Shown in pieces: positions 1 through 7,649 of a stretch of DNA of 7,649 nt (position 1 is the first letter of the stretch; every line of letters starts with the position of its first letter). Location: positions 1-7,649 of the forward strand of contig JAUWWJ010000067.1 in assembly GCA_030616935.1 (NCBI GenBank), in the 5' to 3' direction. This DNA comes from Planctomycetaceae bacterium (GTDB taxonomy: Bacteria; Planctomycetota; Planctomycetia; Pirellulales; UBA1268). The position numbers and the translations under genes were made by a program. The notes under the pieces were generated by a model. The model saw only the letters and a list, made by a program, of their open reading frames with translations. It made no database searches and was not told the origin of the DNA.

Positions 1-416
1 AACGCAGCAGAGATGCTGGATACTGGTACGAATTCAACCGCATTTCCAAAACGATGAAGAGCAGCAAGATGACTATACGTCCAGGCAGGACCAAGATGAG
101 CTACCCGTAAGTGCTGCTCAATGGCACGAGAACCTGAGATCAGTTCACGAAAGATCGATTTAAGGCTATCGTCGGCGAGTGGTCCTTCATTCGCCGCCGC
201 TACCCGGTCGAGGACGAGTTCCTCCCGGGATGGATCGTATGTCAGTTCACCGCTCGCCGATTTAAGGTGGCCGATATCTCGGGCAACATCAGCACGCTGA
301 TTCATGAGGGAAACAAGTTCATGATCAATCGTATCGATTCGTTTTCGTAAGGTCGTCAGACCCGGCTTTCTTTTGGCGGTCTTTTTGCGGGTCGCTTTGG
401 TCTTGCGTGATGCCAT
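1..416 (-). CDS. pheA: Bifunctional chorismate mutase/prephenate dehydratase (P-protein), 5' part only
   Basis: Translating the minus strand from an ATG at 416 gives an open frame of 138 codons that runs off the left edge. Residues 21-104 form an AroQ-type chorismate mutase domain. By hand alignment to the E. coli P-protein the active-site residues are R24 (LRKRID), R41, K52, D61, R64 and E65. E100 falls where E. coli has Q88; a Glu here is known in other AroQ enzymes. From about residue 105 the prephenate dehydratase domain begins (VAHLGPAWTYSHLAAL, matching the family's LGPxGTFSHxAA pattern). The rest of that domain and any C-terminal ACT regulatory domain lie outside the window. The protein would convert chorismate to prephenate and then phenylpyruvate in cytoplasmic phenylalanine synthesis. 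Residues 1-20 are a Lys/Arg/Thr-rich extension absent from E. coli. A weak AAGAAG lies 8 nt before the ATG; an in-frame GTG three codons upstream (425) is less likely. The gene is divergent from dnaK. Confidence 0.9.
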   Translation of the reverse strand, partial: MASRKTKATRKKTAKRKPGLTTLRKRIDTIDHELVSLMNQRADVARDIGHLKSASGELTYDPSREELVLDRVAAANEGPLADDSLKSIFRELISGSRAIEQHLRVAHLGPAWTYSHLAALHRFGNAVEFVPVSSISAA

Positions 417-453
417 GATGTTCACTTCTTGAACCGGAAAAATAACAGGGTTG

Positions 454-483
454 TGTACACACCATACCCCACTGGACAGTCAA
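454..483 (-). promoter_or_regulatory. Possible promoter for pheA
   Basis: Read on the minus strand, TTGACT (483-478) is followed after 18 bases by TGTACA (459-454). The -35-like box matches the housekeeping consensus at five of six positions, but the -10-like box is poor. The -10-like box lies inside the palindrome TGTGTACACA (452-461), which could be a repressor site. The distance to the pheA ATG (416) is reasonable. The call rests on consensus matching alone. Confidence 0.3.
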
Positions 484-815
484 GTGAGGCCACTCCGTTG
501 ATCGAGATTTCAAGAATTCCGGTTCCGCGAGGGAGCCCGTCAAAATGGCAGTCTCTGGGAGCTGGCAACCACGTATTCTCAACTCTACCGTCTGAATTCC
601 TTCCGTAAATACGCTGTTTTATTCGATTCCTCGGTTTGAGGGTGCAGAAACGAGTCTTTCGAAGCTATGGCACGGGCTTTGCAATCTTCTTTCAATAGTC
701 AGGGCAGACCGACAAAACCGGCCCGGAGACGTGGTCGGCAACCGCAGCTGGCCGGCCCCCGGATACGTGAACGTGGTGGACGGTCGTTCGACGGAATAGA
801 AAAGCGTGGACATCG

Positions 816-822
816 AAGGAGG
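816..822 (+). promoter_or_regulatory. Strong ribosome binding site that fixes the dnaK start
   Basis: AAGGAGG is fully complementary to the usual anti-Shine-Dalgarno sequence and lies 10 nt before the ATG at 833. An in-frame GTG at 806 would add nine residues (MDIEGGTQG), but it lies upstream of this site and has no comparable site of its own. The ATG at 833 is therefore the start. Confidence 0.85.
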
Positions 823-832
823 AACACAAGGC

Positions 833-2755
833 ATGGCAACAAAACAAGGCGAAAAAATAATCGGTATCGATCTGGGAACAACAAATTCAGTTGTTGCCGT
901 CATGGAAGGCAAGGAACCAAAGGTTATTGCCAATAAAGAAGGCAACCGCCTCACTCCGAGTGTTGTGGCCTTTAATGATAAAGGTGAAACACTCGTTGGT
1001 GATATCGCACGGCGGCAAGCAGTGACGAACCCAACGCGAACAATTTACTCAATTAAGCGATTTATGGGCCGTCGTCACAACGAGGTGGCGAGTGAAGAAA
1101 AAATCGTCCCTTACGACGTTGTTGGTGGTTCGGAAGATTACGTCAAGGTGAAAGTAGGTGACAAGGAGTTCACACCACCAGAAATTTCTGCCACGGTGCT
1201 GCGGTCTCTCAAAGAGTCGGCAGAAAGCTACCTTGGCCATAAGGTCAATAAGGCGGTCATTACTGTTCCGGCATACTTCAACGATGCACAGCGACAGGCC
1301 ACCAAAGACGCGGGGCAGATTTCTGGTCTCGAGGTCATGCGAATTATCAATGAGCCAACTGCAGCTGCACTAGCCTACGGCCTTGAGAGTAAGAGCCAAG
1401 AAAAAATAGCTGTCTTTGACCTTGGAGGTGGAACGTTTGACGTTTCTGTTCTTGAGGTGGCTGATGGGGTGTTTCGTGTAATCAGTACCAATGGTGACAC
1501 GCACCTTGGTGGTGATGACTTTGATCAGACGTTGATTAATCACGTTGCCGATCAGTTCAAAAAAGAGCAGGGCATTGATCTGCGCGATGACACCATGGCA
1601 TTGCAGCGACTGCAAGAAGCGTGTGAAAAAGCGAAGAAAGAATTGAGTTCTGCACAAAGTAGTGACATCAATCTCCCTTTTATTACTGCCGATGCCTCAG
1701 GGCCAAAGCATCTTCAAATAACCATTACCCGAGCACAGTTTGAAGAAATGTGTGACGGACTTGTTGAAAGGTGCCGAGGGCCAGTCCTTCAGGCACTCAA
1801 GGATGCCAAGCTCGATGCAAAAGATATTGATGAGGTTGTCCTCGTTGGTGGTTCGACACGGATCCCGAAGGTCCAGGAGCTCGTGAAGAGTGTTTTTGGC
1901 AAGGAACCGCACAAAGGTGTGAATCCAGACGAAGTCGTCGCCCTTGGTGCTGCAATTCAAGGTGGTGTGTTGGCCGGTGACGTTCAAGATGTGCTTTTGC
2001 TTGATGTGACACCATTGAGCCTTGGTATTGAGACCGAAGGTGGACTGTTCACCAAGCTAGTTGAGCGCAATACAACAGTGCCAACAGAGCGCAAGCAGGT
2101 CTTTAGTACGGCGGCTGATAACCAGACTGCAGTGACGGTCAGTGTTTATCAAGGCGAGCGGTCGATGGCAAAAGACAATCGTCTATTAGGCCAGTTCAAT
2201 TTGGAAGGAATTCCACCAGCACCTCGCGGTACTCCGCAGGTAGAGGTGAAATTTGATATTGATGCAAACGGTATTCTCTCTGTGAATGCAAAAGATCTTG
2301 GATCGAACAAGGAGCAGTCCGTTACGATCGAGCAATCAAGCGGTCTCAATGAAGAAGAAATTGAGAAGATGCGTAAGGATGCAGAGTTGCACGCCGAAGA
2401 GGATAAGCAGAAGCAACGGCTAGCTGAAGTACGAAATCGTTCCGAGGCGCTGTGTTTTCAGACAGAAAAGCTCATTAAAGAAAACGATGAGAAGTTATCG
2501 GATGCTGACAAGGCTCCGCTTGAGGCAGCGATTGCGAAAGCTCGTGAAGCAGCCAAGGGTGAAGATGCTGATGCTGTTCAATCAGCTCATGATGCTCTTG
2601 AGCAGGCTTCCCACGCACTTTCAAAGGTGTTGTATGAGTCGCAGGCGGCGGACGCAGCTGGAGGTGATCAGGCAGATAGTGAACCAGCCGGTGCCGCAGC
2701 AGCTTCAGACGACACGATCGATGCCGAGTTTGAAGTCAAGCAAGACGACGAGTAA
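833..2755 (+). CDS. dnaK: Molecular chaperone DnaK (Hsp70)
   Basis: This is a 640-residue cytoplasmic Hsp70, about the length of E. coli DnaK (638). It binds exposed hydrophobic peptides in an ATP-controlled cycle and needs a J-protein and GrpE, neither of which is encoded here. The nucleotide-binding domain spans about 1-385, with the phosphate-1 motif GIDLGTTNS (11-19), [17 protein letters not shown] (145-161), [13 protein letters not shown] (171-183), the phosphate-2 loop DLGGGTFD (196-203, with T201 at the site equivalent to the E. coli autophosphorylated Thr) and the adenosine motif [13 protein letters not shown] (336-348). The linker DVLLLDVTP (386-394) leads into the beta substrate-binding domain (about 395-505) and the helical lid (about 506-605). 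A disordered Ala/Asp tail ends in [15 protein letters not shown], close to the conserved DnaK terminus. No key residue is missing. The start is ATG 833 on account of the AAGGAGG at 816. clpB follows 120 bp downstream on the same strand. Confidence 0.98.
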   Translation: MATKQGEKIIGIDLGTTNSVVAVMEGKEPKVIANKEGNRLTPSVVAFNDKGETLVGDIARRQAVTNPTRTIYSIKRFMGRRHNEVASEEKIVPYDVVGGSEDYVKVKVGDKEFTPPEISATVLRSLKESAESYLGHKVNKAVITVPAYFNDAQRQATKDAGQISGLEVMRIINEPTAAALAYGLESKSQEKIAVFDLGGGTFDVSVLEVADGVFRVISTNGDTHLGGDDFDQTLINHVADQFKKEQGIDLRDDTMALQRLQEACEKAKKELSSAQSSDINLPFITADASGPKHLQITITRAQFEEMCDGLVERCRGPVLQALKDAKLDAKDIDEVVLVGGSTRIPKVQELVKSVFGKEPHKGVNPDEVVALGAAIQGGVLAGDVQDVLLLDVTPLSLGIETEGGLFTKLVERNTTVPTERKQVFSTAADNQTAVTVSVYQGERSMAKDNRLLGQFNLEGIPPAPRGTPQVEVKFDIDANGILSVNAKDLGSNKEQSVTIEQSSGLNEEEIEKMRKDAELHAEEDKQKQRLAEVRNRSEALCFQTEKLIKENDEKLSDADKAPLEAAIAKAREAAKGEDADAVQSAHDALEQASHALSKVLYESQAADAAGGDQADSEPAGAAAASDDTIDAEFEVKQDDE

Positions 2756-2762
2756 GCCGTGT

Positions 2763-2794
2763 AACTGGAGGTGCCGAGAGCGGCACCTCCAGTC
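2763..2794 (+). terminator. Long perfect hairpin between dnaK and clpB
   Basis: ACTGGAGGTGCCG (2764-2776) and CGGCACCTCCAGT (2781-2793) pair perfectly over 13 bp around the tetraloop AGAG. The stem begins 8 nt after the dnaK stop codon. It is stable enough for an intrinsic terminator but lacks a following U-tract, because the next bases are CGACATGCGC. It may instead cause partial readthrough, protect the dnaK 3' end from exonucleases, or mark an RNA processing site in a dnaK-clpB transcript. The hairpin is seen directly; its role is inference. Confidence 0.55.
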
Positions 2795-2861
2795 GACATG
2801 CGCAGGGGATGTGCAATCCGGAAGGACTATTGAGAGCGTTGCTGCGCGCCAATGCAGTTTG

Positions 2862-2867
2862 AAAGGA
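2862..2867 (+). promoter_or_regulatory. Ribosome binding site that fixes the clpB start
   Basis: AAAGGA lies 8 nt before the ATG at 2876. An in-frame ATG at 2852 would add eight residues (MQFERNDL), but this site lies inside that extension and ClpB proteins normally begin close to the motif FRFDKFT. I therefore place the start at 2876. Confidence 0.75.
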
Positions 2868-2875
2868 ATGATCTG

Positions 2876-5536
<2,661 letters not shown>

Positions 5537-5553
5537 ACTTCAAGGGAGGAATT

Positions 5554-5596
5554 GGCAAGGCTGGGGATAGCTCGATCTGGCTGACTAGGCCTTGCC
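5554..5596. terminator. Weak candidate bidirectional terminator between convergent genes
   Basis: GGCAAGGC (5554-5561) and GCCTTGCC (5589-5596) are perfect 8-base inverted arms separated by 27 bases, between the clpB stop and the end of the small minus-strand gene. The right arm overlaps the last codons of that gene. The long loop and the absence of T-runs make this weak, but two convergent genes 48 bp apart should be separated by some such element. Confidence 0.25.
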
Positions 5597-5779
5597 GTCC
5601 TCAATGCCAAGACGCACAATCAAATCTTCACAGCCCGGAGTCATTTTGCGAAGTTTCTCGGCAATGACCTGTTTTTCACTGGTCGTTGCCTTCGATAATT
5701 TACCCTCGAACTTTGTGACCTTCTTCCGCCGATGACGTCGGCGTTTGACTTCCTTCATGCGATTGCTGATACCACCCAT
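5585..5779 (-). CDS. Small basic protein of unknown function, planctomycete type
   Basis: A 64-residue protein, convergent with clpB. Residues 8-20 are intensely basic (MKEVKRRRHRRKK). The remainder looks like a helical hairpin: a Lys-rich helix (about 21-32), a turn, a second helix (SEKQVIAEKLRKM, 34-46), then TPGCEDLIVRLGIED with one cysteine (C50). There is no signal peptide or membrane segment. The pattern resembles short planctomycete proteins ending in an MTPG...LGL-like motif, which I recall being grouped as a domain of unknown function (possibly DUF6800); that assignment is from memory and uncertain. The high charge suggests RNA, ribosome or DNA binding, but this is inference. It is supported as a real gene by an AAGGAG 7 nt before its ATG and a good upstream promoter. 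A second in-frame ATG (M8, 5758) lacks such a site. The adjacent tRNA gene is on the opposite strand. Confidence 0.82.
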   Translation of the reverse strand: MGGISNRMKEVKRRRHRRKKVTKFEGKLSKATTSEKQVIAEKLRKMTPGCEDLIVRLGIEDGKA

Positions 5780-5786
5780 TACGTTT

Positions 5787-5792
5787 CTCCTT
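5787..5792 (-). promoter_or_regulatory. Ribosome binding site of the small basic protein gene
   Basis: On the minus strand AAGGAG (5792-5787) lies 7 nt before the ATG at 5779. It selects this start over the internal ATG at 5758 and is strong evidence that this short open frame is translated. Confidence 0.75.
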
Positions 5793-5811
5793 GGGTTATT
5801 GTGGGTAATCT

Positions 5812-5840
5812 ACTGTAAAGCAGCAAAGTTCGGTCGTCAA
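5812..5840 (-). promoter_or_regulatory. Probable housekeeping promoter of the small basic protein gene
   Basis: On the minus strand TTGACG (5840-5835) matches the -35 consensus at five of six positions and is followed, after exactly 17 bases, by TACAGT (5817-5812), matching the -10 consensus at four of six. Transcription would begin near 5805, giving a leader of about 25 nt that includes the AAGGAG. The geometry is good, but planctomycete promoters are not always close to this consensus. Confidence 0.5.
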
Positions 5841-5919
5841 AGGTGGCCACTGTGGCTCGGACGCGATGCAATGTAGACTCTGTAACTGACAAGCCGGTAT
5901 TCCGGTAAATGTGTCACTC

Positions 5920-6006
5920 GGACGGGTGGCAGAGCGGTTGAATGCACCGGTCTTGAAAACCGGCAGACGTGAAAGCGTCTCGTGGGTTCAAATCCCACCC
6001 CGTCCG
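5920..6006 (+). tRNA. tRNA-Ser(UGA)
   Basis: The 87-nt sequence folds as a class II tRNA. The acceptor stem is GGACGGG (5920-5926) with CCCGTCC (5999-6005) and discriminator G6006. The anticodon stem CCGGT/ACCGG (5947-5951/5959-5963) encloses CTTGAAA with anticodon TGA (5954-5956), which reads UCA and other UCN serine codons. A long variable arm (AGACG/CGTCT, 5965-5969/5976-5980) is typical of serine tRNAs, and the T arm is GTGGG-TTCAAAT-CCCAC (5982-5998). The body is very close to E. coli tRNA-Ser(UGA). CCA is not encoded (the next bases are CCT), so it must be added by nucleotidyltransferase. A T5 run (6009-6013) follows directly and may help end transcription. I see no clear promoter just upstream. 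Confidence 0.97.
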
Positions 6007-6176
6007 CCTTTTTCAACAGGTAATGAACTCTTCCAATGCACGAGTGCCCTCGATTTATTCAGAAGGCAAGGCATCTGCAATAAAAGTATCTCAATGAGGA
6101 TTTGCTGATAAATCTGGTTTGTGACTTATGCAGGTGCATCGAATAGACGCTCTTGTAATTTCCAAACAACCGTCTC

Positions 6177-6182
6177 AGGAGA
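6177..6182 (+). promoter_or_regulatory. Ribosome binding site of the sulfatase gene
   Basis: AGGAGA lies 6 nt before the ATG at 6189. Together with the signal-peptide-like N-terminus that begins at this ATG, it fixes the start. Confidence 0.75.
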
Positions 6183-6188
6183 AATTCT

Positions 6189-7601
6189 ATGACGTTGATA
6201 CGCCACAATGCCCATATTGTTTTATCTCTATACGCACTTTTCGTTGGAGGCTTTTCCATCGCTCACTTGAGAGGTGCGGAGCAAACGGATTCGAGGCCTA
6301 ACTTTCTTTTTATAATTGCTGATGATTGTACATTTCGTGACATCGGTTGTTATGGAGGTCAGGCAATCACGCCCAATATTGATTCTCTCGCTCAACAAGG
6401 TATGCGATTTACACAGTGTTTCCAGCAAGCACCAATGTGTTCACCCACACGACATGCGATCTACACAGGTATCTATCCTGTAAAGAGTGGTGCCTACCCG
6501 AATCACACGTTTGTCAAAGACGGTACGAAGAGTATTGCTCACTACTTGGAGCCTCTTGGCTATCGAGTTCATCTTAGTGGCAAGACACATATTAATCCCA
6601 AGAGTTCCTTTCCCTTTGAATATTCAGGCAAAAAGAATCCTGATTCCAAAGCGATCGATCAATTGTTGACCGAATCGACGCGTGACGGGACACCGTTTTG
6701 TCTTTTTGCATGTTCCAACGAACCTCATGGGCCATGGAATAAAGGCGATGCGTCACAATACGACTCATCAACCATTACATTGCCACCCTACTTCGTGGAT
6801 ACCAAAGAAACTCGTGAGAATATGGTTAATTACCTCGCTGAGATCACCTATTTCGACGGACAGGTAGGCGAATTGCTTACGTTGTTGGACAAGCATGGAA
6901 TCGCAGAAAACACCATGGTTGTGGTAGTGAGTGAGCAGGGGTCAAGTTTTCCATTCGGTAAATGGACCTGCTATGACACTGGCCTGCAGAGTGCTTGTAT
7001 TGTCCGATGGCCTGGTCAGGTGAAGGCTGGCTCAGTTACGGATGCCATGGTGGAGTACGTCGATATTGCACCAACCTTCATCGATGCGGCGGGAGGAAGT
7101 CGAGAGGCTGCTATCGATGGTATGAGCTTTGTTCCCGTGCTAACTGGTGAAACGAATGGTCACAAGCATTTTGTGTTTGGTGAAATGACGACTCGAGGAA
7201 TAAATAAAGGATCTCCTTACTTTGGTATCCGTTCGATTCGGTCAGAAAAATACAAATACATCGTGAATTTCACGCCGGACGTTACCTTTCAAAATGCGTG
7301 CACAAACTCAACAATCTTTAAATCCTGGCGTCAAAAAGCATCCGATGGTGATGCCACTGCCACCGAAAAAATATCTCGGTACGAGAATCGACCGGCGGAA
7401 GAGTTCTATGCAATTCAGGAAGATCCATATGAGTGGCATAATCTCGCGAATGATCCTGAGTATGCAGAGCACAAGGCCGAGCTGAAGAAAGAACTGTCAC
7501 GTTGGATGAAAGACTGTGGTGACAAGGGCCAACAGACCGAAATGGAAGCGTTGGAGCATCAGGGGCGAGCTAGAAAGTCAAAAAAATCTCGCAAAAAATA
7601 A
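6189..7601 (+). CDS. Secreted type I sulfatase (formylglycine-dependent)
   Basis: A 470-residue protein that should hydrolyse sulfate esters (or N-sulfates) outside the cytoplasm. Residues 1-30 look like a signal peptide (R5, hydrophobic core about 9-25, likely cleavage after HLRGA). The mature part has the sulfatase fold: NFLFIIADDCTFRDIGCYG (38-56) with metal ligands D45/D46, and the formylglycine motif CSPTR at 84-88, where C84 would be oxidised by a formylglycine-generating enzyme encoded elsewhere. Further motifs are GKTH (131-134), NEPHGPW (177-183, H180) and GKW (257-259, K258), likely active-site residues. The usual DH or DN metal pair is replaced by E249-Q250 (VVVSEQGSS). The C-terminal part (EEFYAIQEDPYEWHNLANDPEY, 404-425) is typical of bacterial sulfatases. 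The last 12 residues are almost all Lys/Arg/Ser. The overall pattern recalls the sulfamidase/N-sulfoglucosamine sulfohydrolase-like group often seen in planctomycetes. The substrate cannot be told from sequence; sulfated algal or animal polysaccharide is the family's usual target. Confidence 0.93.
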   Translation: MTLIRHNAHIVLSLYALFVGGFSIAHLRGAEQTDSRPNFLFIIADDCTFRDIGCYGGQAITPNIDSLAQQGMRFTQCFQQAPMCSPTRHAIYTGIYPVKSGAYPNHTFVKDGTKSIAHYLEPLGYRVHLSGKTHINPKSSFPFEYSGKKNPDSKAIDQLLTESTRDGTPFCLFACSNEPHGPWNKGDASQYDSSTITLPPYFVDTKETRENMVNYLAEITYFDGQVGELLTLLDKHGIAENTMVVVVSEQGSSFPFGKWTCYDTGLQSACIVRWPGQVKAGSVTDAMVEYVDIAPTFIDAAGGSREAAIDGMSFVPVLTGETNGHKHFVFGEMTTRGINKGSPYFGIRSIRSEKYKYIVNFTPDVTFQNACTNSTIFKSWRQKASDGDATATEKISRYENRPAEEFYAIQEDPYEWHNLANDPEYAEHKAELKKELSRWMKDCGDKGQQTEMEALEHQGRARKSKKSRKK

Positions 7602-7636
7602 GAAAGTGGAACAGGTGTCGTTTCTTAGGAGTGACG

Positions 7637-7649
7637 ATGAGCTCCTATT
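7637..7649 (+). CDS. Possible start of a further gene, cut by the right edge
   Basis: AGGAG (7627-7631) lies 5 nt before an ATG at 7637, which opens a frame (M-S-S-Y) still open at the window end. The site is 35 nt after the sulfatase stop, so it could be the next gene in a sulfatase operon. Only four codons are visible. The same bases can form a 6-bp hairpin, TAGGAG/CTCCTA (7626-7631/7642-7647), so a terminator is the competing reading, or the hairpin could mask the ribosome binding site. Confidence 0.3.

Larger units (their letters stand above)
417..832. other. Divergent intergenic region between pheA and dnaK
   Basis: This 416-bp stretch separates the pheA start (minus) from the dnaK start (plus) and should hold both promoters. 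Open frames crossing it lack family resemblance and good ribosome binding sites, so I call no gene here. It contains a perfect 10-bp palindrome (TGTGTACACA, 452-461), a possible minus-strand promoter for pheA, and a GC-rich part (about 718-760) whose arms CCGGCC (718-723) and GGCCGG (750-755) could pair. I found no CIRCE operator and no convincing sigma-32-like or housekeeping promoter for dnaK. Confidence 0.6.

Noticed and set aside
325..582. An 85-codon minus-strand open frame starting in the pheA-dnaK gap
   Set aside because: It overlaps the true pheA start in another frame, where the chorismate mutase motifs are unambiguous, and its product resembles nothing I recognise.
806..832. GTG at 806 as the dnaK start, adding nine residues
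   Set aside because: The AAGGAGG at 816-822 lies downstream of that GTG and is well spaced for the ATG at 833, which gives a normal DnaK N-terminus.
600..832. CIRCE operator (TTAGCACTC-N9-GAGTGCTAA) before dnaK
   Set aside because: I searched for either half-site by eye and found neither, even allowing a few mismatches.
619..954. A 111-codon minus-strand and an 89-codon plus-strand open frame (667-936) across the dnaK start
   Set aside because: Both run into the well-supported dnaK N-terminus in other frames and have low-complexity, Arg/Pro/Ser-rich products with no family pattern.
5920..6006. tRNA-Ser as an integration site for a mobile element
   Set aside because: No second copy of the tRNA 3' end, no integrase and no other mobility gene is visible in the window.
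5911..6108. A 65-codon open frame spanning the tRNA
   Set aside because: It reads through tRNA-Ser; peptides of this type (VAERLNAPVLKTG) are a familiar artefact of translating serine tRNA genes.

Overview
The window looks like a piece of a planctomycete chromosome, probably from the Pirellulales or a related marine group. Three things suggest this. There is a secreted, cysteine-type sulfatase of the kind these bacteria carry in large numbers. There is a small, very basic protein of a type I associate with planctomycetes. Gene order is loose, with long intergenic gaps and mixed strands. GC content looks moderate. The phylum call is inference, since no ribosomal RNA is present.

Layout from left to right: (1) positions 1-416, minus strand, hold the 5' part of a bifunctional chorismate mutase/prephenate dehydratase gene (pheA type) cut off by the left edge; it is easy to miss because no stop codon lies inside the window. 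(2) A 416-bp divergent intergenic region follows. (3) dnaK (833-2755, plus) and clpB (2876-5536, plus) lie in tandem, with a perfect 13-bp hairpin between them. (4) A 64-codon gene for a basic protein lies convergently on the minus strand (5585-5779) with its own good promoter and ribosome binding site. (5) A tRNA-Ser(UGA) gene is at 5920-6006. (6) A secreted type I sulfatase gene occupies 6189-7601. (7) The last 13 bases may be the start of another gene.

DnaK and ClpB are functional partners: DnaK recruits and activates ClpB to extract polypeptides from aggregates, so their adjacency makes this a protein disaggregation locus. No dnaJ, grpE or hrcA is next to them and no CIRCE operator was found, so heat regulation, if any, must use another signal. 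pheA (phenylalanine synthesis), the tRNA and the sulfatase have no evident functional link to the chaperones.

Most of the window is ordinary core genome. The points that most deserve a second look are the small basic protein, the Glu-Gln pair replacing the usual Asp-His/Asn metal ligands in the sulfatase, the long hairpin without a U-tract between dnaK and clpB, and the charged insertion after the ClpB middle domain. I saw no mobile element, CRISPR array, phage gene or defence system.
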